A model generated the notes under the pieces. That model worked only from the letters and a program-made list of their open reading frames with translations, did no database searches and was not told the origin of the DNA. From Janthinobacterium fluminis (GTDB lineage Bacteria; Pseudomonadota; Gammaproteobacteria; Burkholderiales; Burkholderiaceae_D), in contig NZ_JAQQXR010000002.1 in assembly GCF_028595325.1 (NCBI RefSeq), positions 1-64,000 on the forward strand: DNA of 64,000 bases, read 5' to 3'. A program made the position numbers and the translations under genes. How positions within the stretch are numbered: the stretch's first letter is position 1; each line of letters opens with the position of its first letter. Of the stretch, positions 54,453 through 62,674 are shown in pieces.

Positions 54453-55400
54453 ATGTCAACCATATCGAAATCCTCAGCCCTCTTCCTGTTGCCCGTTCTG
54501 CTCGCGGCCGGATCGGCACAGGCCGGTGTGCTCGACCTTGGCATTGGCGGCGCCAACCTGTATTCCCTGGGTAATTTCAGTGCCAGCGGCAGCGACGTCG
54601 AGGGCGCCGTGCTGGTCGCCGGCAACCTGAGCGCCTCGAACTACGCGATCAACGGCAAGAACAAGGATGCTTACGGCGGCTATTCGCTGGTGGTCGGCGG
54701 CAACCTGAACTACAGCTCCGGCTCGATCAAACACGGCCAATACTATATTGGCGGCGCGAAGACCACCAGCAACGTCGGCTTCAACAGTTCCACGGCCTCG
54801 TCGACGCTGCCGCTGTCGTTCGCGGCCACGGCCAACCAGGTCAAACAGACCTCGGGCGCCCTGTCCCACGTGGCGGCCACGGCGAGCAGCTCGGTCCAGT
54901 ACGGCGGCATGACGCTGACGGGCAGCGGCAGCGGTGTCGAAGTGTTCAACATCAGCGGCGCCAGCCTGGCCAGCGTCAACCATTTCAACTTCGGCAGCCA
55001 GTTGAGCAAGCACGAAACGTTGATCTTCAACATCAGCGGCAAGGACGCGATCGGCTTCAACCAGAACGGCGTGGGCCTGGACGGCTTCAAGGACTACAAC
55101 GTCTTGTTCAATTTCTACGAAGCGACCCACCTGAACCTGCAGAACGTCGGCGTCTACGGCAGCCTGCTGGCGCCGCTGGCGACCGTGACGGGCGGCGGCG
55201 GCCAGATCAACGGTAACGTCATCGTCGGCAACTGGGCCTCGAACATCCAGGTCAATGCCAGCCGCTTCTTCCAGCCGACCCAGCTGGGCGGCTTCGCCTC
55301 CGCCGTGCCGGAGCCGGAAAGCTACGCGATGCTGTTGGCCGGGCTGGGCCTGATCGGCTTCATGGCGCGCCGCAAAGCGCGTGCCCGGAGCGGCGCATAA
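54453..55400 (+). CDS. Choice-of-anchor A exoprotein with PEP-CTERM signal
   Basis: A 315-residue exported protein. Signal peptide MSTISKSSALFLLPVLLAAGSAQA, then a beta-rich repeat-like body (GNFSASGSDVEGAVLVAGNLSAS; GGYSLVVGGNLNYSSGS; NVGVYGSLLAPLATV) of the choice-of-anchor A type. It ends with VPEPESYAMLLAGLGLIGF and MARRK, a textbook PEP-CTERM sorting tail. It would be processed by an exosortase, not in this window, and reach the surface or matrix. A terminator follows 24 bp later. Confidence 0.9.
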   Translation: MSTISKSSALFLLPVLLAAGSAQAGVLDLGIGGANLYSLGNFSASGSDVEGAVLVAGNLSASNYAINGKNKDAYGGYSLVVGGNLNYSSGSIKHGQYYIGGAKTTSNVGFNSSTASSTLPLSFAATANQVKQTSGALSHVAATASSSVQYGGMTLTGSGSGVEVFNISGASLASVNHFNFGSQLSKHETLIFNISGKDAIGFNQNGVGLDGFKDYNVLFNFYEATHLNLQNVGVYGSLLAPLATVTGGGGQINGNVIVGNWASNIQVNASRFFQPTQLGGFASAVPEPESYAMLLAGLGLIGFMARRKARARSGA

Positions 55401-55423
55401 AACGGCGCGCTGGCGCAGCATCG

Positions 55424-55448
55424 ACCCGCCTTCGTGGCGGGTTTTTTT
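55424..55448 (+). terminator. Intrinsic terminator after the PEP-CTERM gene
   Basis: CCCGCC-TTCGT-GGCGGG stem-loop followed by seven T's, between the convergent PEP-CTERM and LysE-type genes. Confidence 0.92.
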
Positions 55449-55472
55449 ATATGGATGGCCGCGGCGGCGCGC

Positions 55473-56111
55473 TCAGCCGCGCTGGCTGCCCAGCAGCTTC
55501 AGGCCCAGCAGCACGAAGATGGAGCCGCCCAGGTATTTGACGGACTTCACGAAGCGGCTGTTCTTCACCTTGTGCTTGAGCTGGCTCACGGAGAATGAAT
55601 AGAAGATGTGGACGGCGGTGACGCTGGCGGCGCTGGTCAAATACATCAGCGCGAACTGCCAGCCCAGCGGGCGGGTCTGGTCGATAAACTGCGGCATGAA
55701 GGCGGACAGGAAGATCAGCGTCTTTGGATTGCTGATCGACACCAGGAAGGCGGAGCGGAACAGCGCGCCCTTGGCCATCGGCGCCGGCGCGGCGTCGACG
55801 CCGGCGTCGATGGCCGGGGCGTCCTGGCGGGCGTTGCGGATCTGCCCGACGCCGAGGAAAATCAGGTAGGCCGCGCCCAGCACCTTCATCACGAGGAAAA
55901 ATTCCGGCAGTGCGGCGATGGTCGCGCCGACGCCGCCCGCCACCAGCATGACGATCAGCAGCTGCGCCGCCAGGTTGCCGAGAATGGTCACCAGCGCCGA
56001 CGCCGAACCGTACTTCAGGCTATTGCGTATCACCAGCACGACGTTCGGCCCCGGCGAGATGGTCAGGATGAAGTAGGTGGCGGCGAAGGTCAGCCAGACG
56101 TGAAAGGCCAT
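55473..56111 (-). CDS. LysE/RhtB-family amino-acid exporter
   Basis: An inner-membrane protein of 212 residues with about six hydrophobic segments and the family start LTFAATYFILTISPGPNVVLVIRNSLKYG. RSAFLVSISNPKTLIFLSAFMPQF follows, typical of RhtB-type transporters. It lies 67 bp after the TetR gene on the same strand. Given the aminotransferase neighbourhood, export of an amino acid such as alanine or beta-alanine is possible but not shown. Confidence 0.9.
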   Translation of the reverse strand: MAFHVWLTFAATYFILTISPGPNVVLVIRNSLKYGSASALVTILGNLAAQLLIVMLVAGGVGATIAALPEFFLVMKVLGAAYLIFLGVGQIRNARQDAPAIDAGVDAAPAPMAKGALFRSAFLVSISNPKTLIFLSAFMPQFIDQTRPLGWQFALMYLTSAASVTAVHIFYSFSVSQLKHKVKNSRFVKSVKYLGGSIFVLLGLKLLGSQRG

Positions 56112-56178
56112 GAGGCGTCCGATGTAAATGGTGGAGCGACGATTATGCGCAGTGCGGCGCCGGACCGCCAGCCTTTTT

Positions 56179-56862
56179 TCACGCCTGTTGTGCGCCGGCC
56201 CGCTGCGGCGCGACGTGCACGGCCGCCAGCACCATCCGCGTGATGAGCTGCTCGGCGTCGTCGAAGTCCTGGCCGGTGAGCTGCTGGCGGTCCAGCACCA
56301 GCGCCATCTGCGCCGCGAAGTCGGCGTAGGACTGCGTCATGGCCCAGATCGCGAACAGCAAATGGGTGGCGTTGAGCGGCGCGATCTGGCCGGCCGCCAT
56401 CCACTTCTCGAACACGGCGATGTCCTTGCGCAGCAGCGGCACCACGCGCTGGCGGATCTGCGCGCCGTACAACTGGGCGCCGCCGATGACCTCCATCGCG
56501 TACACGCGCGAGGCCCACGGCTGCTCGCGCGAGAAGCGCAGCTTGGCGCGGATGTAGGCGCGCAGCATGGCGTGCGGCTCCCGCCCGTCGTCGGCCAGGC
56601 TGTCCATGCGCGCCAGCCATTCGTCGAGCACGTCGTCGAGCACGCGCCGGTACAGCGCCTGCTTGGTGGGGAAGTAGTACATCAGGTTCTGCTTCGACAG
56701 GCCGCTGCTGTCGGCGATGGCGGCGATCGAGGCGCCCTCGTAGCCGCATTCGGCGAACGCGCGCACGGCCTGCGCGACGATCTCGGCCTCCAGCTTGTCG
56801 CGGTGCAGCAGGCGGCGCTTGGGCGGGGGCGGCGCGGCCGGCGGTTTTTTGGCTGGCGGCAT
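56179..56862 (-). CDS. TetR/AcrR-family regulator, RutR-like C-terminal domain
   Basis: The 227-residue protein has a Pro-rich start, the TetR helix-turn-helix (IVAQAVRAFAECGYEGASIAAIADSSGLSKQNLMYYFPTKQAL) and a C-terminal part with YAMEVIGGAQLYGAQIRQ and ATHLLFAIWAMTQSYADFA like RutR/YcdC. RutR senses pyrimidines in E. coli. With preT and the aminotransferase genes divergent, control of pyrimidine breakdown is a good inference. It starts 5 bp after the MocR gene. Confidence 0.88.
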   Translation of the reverse strand: MPPAKKPPAAPPPPKRRLLHRDKLEAEIVAQAVRAFAECGYEGASIAAIADSSGLSKQNLMYYFPTKQALYRRVLDDVLDEWLARMDSLADDGREPHAMLRAYIRAKLRFSREQPWASRVYAMEVIGGAQLYGAQIRQRVVPLLRKDIAVFEKWMAAGQIAPLNATHLLFAIWAMTQSYADFAAQMALVLDRQQLTGQDFDDAEQLITRMVLAAVHVAPQRAGAQQA

Positions 56863-56867
56863 GGCGC

Positions 56868-58334
56868 TCACTCCGGCCGGACCAACTTCAGGAACTGCAG
56901 CAGCTGCGGCGAGTCCGAGTAGGCGACGTTGAAGCGGAACCACACCGTCTCCGGCGGGCGCAGCATGAAGAACTCGTTCGGCGACAGCAGGATGCCGGAC
57001 TGCAGCGCCAGGTCGGCGATGACCTTGCCGTTCCATTCCGGCGTGGCCGCCGCGGCCCAGCCGGCGCTGACGAACATGCCGCCGCGCGGGCGCGCCAGCG
57101 GCGCCATGCCGGCCTGCGCCAGGCAGTCGATGCTGCGCGCGCGGGCCGCGTCGAGCTGGCTGATCAGGCGCTCGATCATGCGCCGGTGCGCCCGCGCCGA
57201 CACGGCGTGGTAGACGGCGCGCTCGTTGATTTCCGAGGTCGTCAGGCCGGCCAGCATTTTCACGCGCAGCAGTTCCGGCAGCAGCGAGCTGGAGGCGCAG
57301 ATCGAGCCGACCCGCAGCACCGGCGACAGCGTCTTCGAGTAGCTGCCGACGCGGATCACGCGGCGCAGCCCGTCCATCGCCGCCAGCGAGGCTTCGCCGC
57401 GCGGCGTCAGCTCGCGGTAGATGTCGTCCTCGACGAGCCAGAAGTCGAATTGCTCGGCCAGCCCCAGCAGGCGGTGCGCCTGGGCGTGGCTGAGCGAGGC
57501 GCCGAGCGGGTTTTGCAGCACCGTGTTGACGAACATCAGCTTCGCTTGCGTGGCGGCCGCCTGGCGCGCCAGGTGGTCGAAGTCGAGGCCGGCCTCGCCG
57601 CGCGGGATGCCGACCGGCACGCAGCCGTGGTGGCGGATCAGCGACAGCAGATTGCTGTAGCCGGGGTCCTCGACGAAGACGGTGTCGCCCGGCTTGGTCA
57701 GCGTGCGCAGGATCAGGTCGAAGGCGTGGGTGGCGCCGTGGGTCAGCAGGATCTGCTCCGGCTCGACCGCGTACAGCTCCTCCGACAGCGTCGCCGCCAG
57801 GTGCTGGCGCAGCGCGGCGAAACCGAGCGGGTGGCCGTAGCCGCGCAGCCGGTTGGCCGGGATGCGCATCGCCTGGCGCACGGCGTCGAGGATGGTGGCC
57901 TCGCCGTACAGCTCGGGCGGCAGCCAGCCGGCGCCCACCGGCAGCGCGTCGGACACGCCGGAGTACAGGTCGGGGGAGAGGGCGTCGATCGCCGTCGGGC
58001 TGGCGTAGATCGCCGCGTGCGGCGGCGCCGCCGCCTCGCTGCGCGCCACGTAGTAGCCGGAGCCGCGCCGCGACGACAGCAGGCCCAGCGTGACGAGGCG
58101 GTCGTAGGCCTCCACCACGGTGAAGGTGGAGATGCCGTTGCACTTGGCGAACTGGCGCACCGAGGGCATTTTGGTGCCGACGCGCAATTCGCGCCGGCCC
58201 ACCATCAGCGTGACGGCCGCGACGATCTGCTCGACCAGGCCGCCCTTCTTGCTGCGCTCGATGGCCAGCGTCGGCCAGCCGGCGTCCGACTTGGCGCAAT
58301 GGGGCTGCGGCGGCGCGGTGCTAGTCTGATTCAT
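56868..58334 (-). CDS. MocR-family (GntR plus aminotransferase) regulator
   Basis: The 488-residue protein joins a GntR-type winged helix (GGLVEQIVAAVTLMVGRRELRVGTKMPSVRQFAKCNGISTFTVVEAYDRL) to a PLP aminotransferase-like domain with the lysine in RVGSYSKTLSPVLRVG. MocR regulators often control amine or amino-acid pathways and sense PLP adducts. It is divergent from the beta-alanine-type aminotransferase gene and co-directional with the TetR gene. Two regulators in one unit suggest dual control of the pyrimidine/beta-alanine operon. Confidence 0.92.
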   Translation of the reverse strand: MNQTSTAPPQPHCAKSDAGWPTLAIERSKKGGLVEQIVAAVTLMVGRRELRVGTKMPSVRQFAKCNGISTFTVVEAYDRLVTLGLLSSRRGSGYYVARSEAAAPPHAAIYASPTAIDALSPDLYSGVSDALPVGAGWLPPELYGEATILDAVRQAMRIPANRLRGYGHPLGFAALRQHLAATLSEELYAVEPEQILLTHGATHAFDLILRTLTKPGDTVFVEDPGYSNLLSLIRHHGCVPVGIPRGEAGLDFDHLARQAAATQAKLMFVNTVLQNPLGASLSHAQAHRLLGLAEQFDFWLVEDDIYRELTPRGEASLAAMDGLRRVIRVGSYSKTLSPVLRVGSICASSSLLPELLRVKMLAGLTTSEINERAVYHAVSARAHRRMIERLISQLDAARARSIDCLAQAGMAPLARPRGGMFVSAGWAAAATPEWNGKVIADLALQSGILLSPNEFFMLRPPETVWFRFNVAYSDSPQLLQFLKLVRPE

Positions 58335-58576
58335 CCGTGTGTCCCCTGTGATGCACCGGACAGAACTGTATTGTTTTCGTTACCTGTACGGTTGGATGGT
58401 TTTGCCGTCTGTGTATCTGTGCCATCGCTGGCGGCGTGTCTATTATTGCATCATCATTTTGCCAGCTGGTAAATTATTTTACGTTTGTAAAAAGTTGCGG
58501 CCCGGTGGTAGTGATGCCGTTCAGGCGCTTGCCCGGCCCGGACGGCACTCCCAGTCATAATCGAAAGGAGACTCGC
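58335..58576. other. Divergent promoter region of MocR and aminotransferase genes
   Basis: No gene is seen in these 242 bp. The middle (58440-58500) is AT-rich and contains GTAAA-N4-TTTAC inside GGTAAATTATTTTACG, a short palindrome that could be a regulator site. An AAAGGAG ribosome-binding site precedes the aminotransferase ATG at 58577. No RutR-type TTGACCA palindrome is seen. Confidence 0.45.
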
Positions 58577-59893
58577 ATGAACGAATCCAGACCCGCATCC
58601 ATGTCCGCGTTTTGGATGCCATTTACCAACAACCGCGACTTCAAGGCCCAGCCGCGCCTGCTCGTGTCGGCCGAGGGCATGTACTACAAAGACGTCGACG
58701 GCAACGCCGTGCTCGACGGCACCGCCGGCCTGTGGTGCGTGCCCTGCGGCCACGCCCAGCCGAAAATCGTCGGCGCCGTGCGCGAGATGGTCGGCCAGCT
58801 CGACTTCGCGCCGACCTTCCAGATGGGCCATCCGGCCGCCTTCGACCTGGCCGAGAAGCTGATGGCCTACACCGGGCACCGCTTCGGCCACGTCTTCTAC
58901 ACCAACTCCGGCTCGGAGGCGGTGGACACGGCGCTGAAAATGGCGCTGGCCTACCACAAGGCGCGCGGCGAGGCCGGGCGCATCCGCCTGATCGGCCGCG
59001 AGCGCGGCTACCACGGCGTCGGCTTCGGCGGCATCTCCGTCGGCGGCATCGCCGGCAACCGCAAGAGCTTCGGCCCGATGCTGGGCGGCGTCGACCACCT
59101 GCCGCACACCCACAACCTGGAACGGAACGCCTACACCCGCGGCGAGCCGGAATACGGCAGCCACCTCGCCGACGAGCTCGAACGCATCGTCGCGCTGCAC
59201 GACGCCTCGACCATCGCCGCCGTCATCGTCGAGCCGGTGGCCGGCTCGACGGGCGTGCTGATTCCGCCGAAGGGCTACCTGAAGCGCCTGCGCGAGCTGT
59301 GCACCAAGCACGGTATCCTGCTCATCTTCGACGAAGTCATCACCGGCTTCGGGCGCATGACGACGCCGTTCGCGGCCGACTATTTCGACGTCGAGCCGGA
59401 CATGATGACCACCGCCAAAGGGCTCACCAACGGCGTCGTGCCGATGGGCGCCGTGTTCACCAAGCGGCACATCCACGACGCCTTCATGGACGCCCCCGCC
59501 GGCATCGAACTGTTCCACGGCTACACCTATTCGGGCCACCCGCTGGCCTGCGCCGCCTCGCTGGCGACGCTGGAAGTGTTCGAGGAGCAGAATATTCTGG
59601 CGCACGCGCAAAGCGTGCAGGCATACTGGGAAGACGCCGTGCATTCGCTCAAGGGCTTGCCGCACGTGATAGACATCCGCAGCATCGGCCTGATCGCCGG
59701 CATCGAGCTGGCGCCGATCGCCGGCAAGCCGGGCGCGCGCGCCTTCAGCGCCTTCAAGCAAGCCTTCGCCGACGGCGTGCTGATACGCACCACCGGCGAC
59801 ATCATCGCCCTGTCGCCGCCCCTGGTGCTGGAGAAGAAACACATTGACGAGCTGTTCGGCAAGCTGGCCAAGGTGCTGAAGAATCTGGAGTAG
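58577..59893 (+). CDS. Omega-amino acid:pyruvate aminotransferase (beta-alanine type)
   Basis: This class-III PLP aminotransferase moves the amino group of beta-alanine or 3-aminoisobutyrate to pyruvate, giving malonate or methylmalonate semialdehyde and alanine. The 438 residues show AFWMPFTNNRDFK, TNSGSEAVDTALKMALAYH, LIFDEVITGFGRM and the PLP lysine in TTAKGLTNGVVPMG, close to Pseudomonas beta-alanine aminotransferase. It is followed by alanine dehydrogenase after 36 bp, which would regenerate pyruvate. Confidence 0.92.
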   Translation: MNESRPASMSAFWMPFTNNRDFKAQPRLLVSAEGMYYKDVDGNAVLDGTAGLWCVPCGHAQPKIVGAVREMVGQLDFAPTFQMGHPAAFDLAEKLMAYTGHRFGHVFYTNSGSEAVDTALKMALAYHKARGEAGRIRLIGRERGYHGVGFGGISVGGIAGNRKSFGPMLGGVDHLPHTHNLERNAYTRGEPEYGSHLADELERIVALHDASTIAAVIVEPVAGSTGVLIPPKGYLKRLRELCTKHGILLIFDEVITGFGRMTTPFAADYFDVEPDMMTTAKGLTNGVVPMGAVFTKRHIHDAFMDAPAGIELFHGYTYSGHPLACAASLATLEVFEEQNILAHAQSVQAYWEDAVHSLKGLPHVIDIRSIGLIAGIELAPIAGKPGARAFSAFKQAFADGVLIRTTGDIIALSPPLVLEKKHIDELFGKLAKVLKNLE

Positions 59894-59929
59894 CCCCGCC
59901 GAAACATAACGATAAAAGAGGAGACCAGC

Positions 59930-61045
59930 ATGCTAGTAGGCGTTCCAAAAGAGATCAAGAACCAGGAGTCGCGCGTCGGCCTGACCCCGGCCAGTGTGCG
60001 CGAGTTGATTCTGCGCGGCCATCAGGTGCTGGTGCAGAAAAACGCCGGCCTCGGCATCGGTCTGAGCGACGCGATGTACGAGGCGGCCGGCGCCACGATC
60101 GCCGAGACGGCCGAGGAGGTGTTCCGCCGCGCCGGCCTGATCGTCAAGGTCAAGGAGCCGCAGCCGCAGGAATGCGCGCTGCTGCGCCCCGGCCAGATCC
60201 TCTACACCTATCTGCACCTGGCCCCCGACCCTGGGCAAACGGCGGCGCTGCTGAAGTCGGGCGCCGTCTGCATCGCCTACGAAACCATCACCGGCCACGG
60301 CGGCGGCCTGCCGCTGCTGGCGCCGATGAGCGAAGTGGCCGGGCGCATGGCGATCCAGGCCGGCGCCGCCCATCTGGAAAAATCCAAGGGCGGCATGGGC
60401 CTGCTGCTGGGCGGCGTGCCGGGCGTGGCGCCGGGCCACGTCGCCATCCTCGGCGGCGGCGTCGTCGGCACCCACGCGCTGCAGATGGCCGTCGGCATCG
60501 GCGCGCGCGTGACGGTGCTCGACAAGAACGTCGACCGCCTGCGCCAGCTCGACCTGGTCTTCGGCAACCGCATCGTCACGCAGTATTCGAACGCGCAGTC
60601 GATCGAGGAGGCCGTGCTTGACGCCGACCTGGTCGTCGGCGGCGTGCTGGTGCCCGGCGCCACCGCGCCGAAACTGGTGACGGCGGCGATGATCGCGCGC
60701 ATGAAGCCGGGCGCCGTGGTGGTCGACGTCGCCATCGACCAGGGCGGCTGCTTCGAAACCTCGCGCGCCACCACGCACGCCGAGCCGACCTACCTGGTCG
60801 GCGACGTCATCCACTACTGCGTGGCGAACATGCCCGGCGCCGTCGCCCGCACCTCGACCTTCGCGCTGAACAACGCCACCATCGGCCACGCGCTGGCGCT
60901 GGCCGACAAGGGCTGGCGCCAGGCCATGCTCGACAACGTCCACCTGAAGCACGGCCTGAACGTGTGCCAGGGCCACGTCACCTATGAAGCCGTGGCCAGG
61001 AACCTGGGCTACCCCTATGTACCGGCCGACACGGCCCTGGCCTGA
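59930..61045 (+). CDS. ald: Alanine dehydrogenase
   Basis: This deaminates L-alanine to pyruvate with NAD. The 371 residues start [25 protein letters not shown]. Typical parts are [29 protein letters not shown], the NAD fold [28 protein letters not shown] and [24 protein letters not shown]. It is 33 bp before mmsA. In this operon it can recycle the alanine made by the aminotransferase and release ammonium. Confidence 0.95.
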   Translation: MLVGVPKEIKNQESRVGLTPASVRELILRGHQVLVQKNAGLGIGLSDAMYEAAGATIAETAEEVFRRAGLIVKVKEPQPQECALLRPGQILYTYLHLAPDPGQTAALLKSGAVCIAYETITGHGGGLPLLAPMSEVAGRMAIQAGAAHLEKSKGGMGLLLGGVPGVAPGHVAILGGGVVGTHALQMAVGIGARVTVLDKNVDRLRQLDLVFGNRIVTQYSNAQSIEEAVLDADLVVGGVLVPGATAPKLVTAAMIARMKPGAVVVDVAIDQGGCFETSRATTHAEPTYLVGDVIHYCVANMPGAVARTSTFALNNATIGHALALADKGWRQAMLDNVHLKHGLNVCQGHVTYEAVARNLGYPYVPADTALA

Positions 61046-61078
61046 ACCGCATTTTTTATTTCCGTTAAAGCGAACATC

Positions 61079-62581
61079 ATGAGCAATCTCGACACCATCA
61101 CCCATTACATCAACGGCGCCTTCACCGACACCCGCAGCGGGCGTTACGCCGACGTCTACAACCCGGCGCTGGGCCAGCCGGTCGCCAGGGTCGCGCTGGG
61201 CACGGCGGACGACGTCGACGCGGCCGTGCGGGCGGCGGCCGCCGCCTTCCCGTCGTGGTCGGCCACGCCGCCGCTGACGCGCGCCCGCGTGCTGTTCAAA
61301 TACCTGCAACTGTGCCAGCAGCACACCGACGAATTCGCCGCGATGCTGACGCGCGAGCACGGCAAGACCTTCTCCGACGCCCAGGGCGAAGTGGCGCGCG
61401 GCATCGAGATGGTCGAATTCGCCGTCGGCATTCCGCAACTGCTGAAGGGCGAATTCACCGACCAGATTGCGCGCGGCATCGACGCCTGGTCGATGCGCCA
61501 GGCGCTGGGCGTGGTGGCCGGCGTCACGCCGTTCAACTTCCCGGTGATGGTGCCGATGTGGATGTTCCCGGTCGCCATCGCCTGCGGCAACACCTTCGTG
61601 CTGAAGCCGTCCGAGCGCGACCCGTCGGCCTCGCTGCTGCACGCCAAACTGCTCAAGGAGGCCGGCTTGCCGGACGGCGTCTTCAACGTCATCCAGGGCG
61701 ACCGGGTCACGGTCGACGCCCTGCTCGACCATCCGCTGGTGCAGGCGCTCAGCTTCGTCGGCTCGACGCCGATCGCCGAATACATTTACGCGCGCGGCAG
61801 CGCCAGCGGCAAGCGCGTGCAGGCGCTGGGCGGCGCGAAGAACCACATGGTGGTGATGCCCGACGCCGACATGGAGATGACGGTGGACGCGCTGATCGGC
61901 GCCGCCTACGGTTCCGCTGGCGAGCGCTGCATGGCCATTTCCGTGGTGGTGGCGGTGGGCGACGCCGGCGACAAGTTGATAGGCGCACTGGCATCGCGCA
62001 CGGCCGCACTGAAAATACGCGACGGCATGGCGGCGGACGCCGAAATGGGGCCTGTCGTGTCGTCGGCCGCCAAGCAGCGCATCGAAAGGCTGATCGGCGA
62101 GGGCGTCGAGCAGGGCGCGACCCTGCTGGTCGACGGCCGCAACCACAAGGTGGCGGGGCGCGAGAACGGCTTCTTCGTCGGCGGCACGCTGTTCGACCAT
62201 GTGACGCCGGAGATGTCGATCTATAGGGAGGAAATCTTCGGGCCGGTACTGTGCGTGGTGCGCTCGCCGGACGTGGCCAGCGCCGTCGCGCTGATCAACA
62301 ACAACGAATATGGCAACGGCGTGGCCATCTACACGCGCGACGGCGGCGTGGCGCGCGAGTTCGTGCGGCAGATCCAGGTCGGCATGGTCGGCGTCAACGT
62401 GCCCCTGCCGGTGCCGATGGCCTTCAACAGCTTCGGCGGCTGGAAGCGCAGCATGTTCGGCGACCACCACGCCTACGGCCCGGAAGGCGTGCGCTTCTAC
62501 ACGCGCCACAAGGCCGTGATGCAGCGCTGGCCGAACACCGCCAGCGCTGGTGTGGAATTTGCTTTCCCGCAGATGAAGTAA
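61079..62581 (+). CDS. mmsA: CoA-acylating methylmalonate-semialdehyde dehydrogenase
   Basis: This converts methylmalonate semialdehyde to propionyl-CoA (and malonate semialdehyde to acetyl-CoA). The 500 residues include [63 protein letters not shown] and [15 protein letters not shown] with the catalytic Cys, plus [27 protein letters not shown]. These mark the MmsA/IolA branch. It uses the products of the aminotransferase two genes upstream. Confidence 0.95.
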   Translation: MSNLDTITHYINGAFTDTRSGRYADVYNPALGQPVARVALGTADDVDAAVRAAAAAFPSWSATPPLTRARVLFKYLQLCQQHTDEFAAMLTREHGKTFSDAQGEVARGIEMVEFAVGIPQLLKGEFTDQIARGIDAWSMRQALGVVAGVTPFNFPVMVPMWMFPVAIACGNTFVLKPSERDPSASLLHAKLLKEAGLPDGVFNVIQGDRVTVDALLDHPLVQALSFVGSTPIAEYIYARGSASGKRVQALGGAKNHMVVMPDADMEMTVDALIGAAYGSAGERCMAISVVVAVGDAGDKLIGALASRTAALKIRDGMAADAEMGPVVSSAAKQRIERLIGEGVEQGATLLVDGRNHKVAGRENGFFVGGTLFDHVTPEMSIYREEIFGPVLCVVRSPDVASAVALINNNEYGNGVAIYTRDGGVAREFVRQIQVGMVGVNVPLPVPMAFNSFGGWKRSMFGDHHAYGPEGVRFYTRHKAVMQRWPNTASAGVEFAFPQMK

Positions 62582-62674
62582 GGGGGCAAGCCGGGCGGCC
62601 GCCGGCGGCGGCCTGTCGCGTTGCTCGGCTCGCCGGCAGAGCGCACTTGTTGTATCCACGCAGGAGTCGAAACG

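Noticed and set aside
58470-58490. AT-rich palindrome near 58470 as a RutR site
   Set aside because: It does not match the TTGACCA-type RutR palindrome; it could belong to the MocR or TetR protein but is too short to assign.
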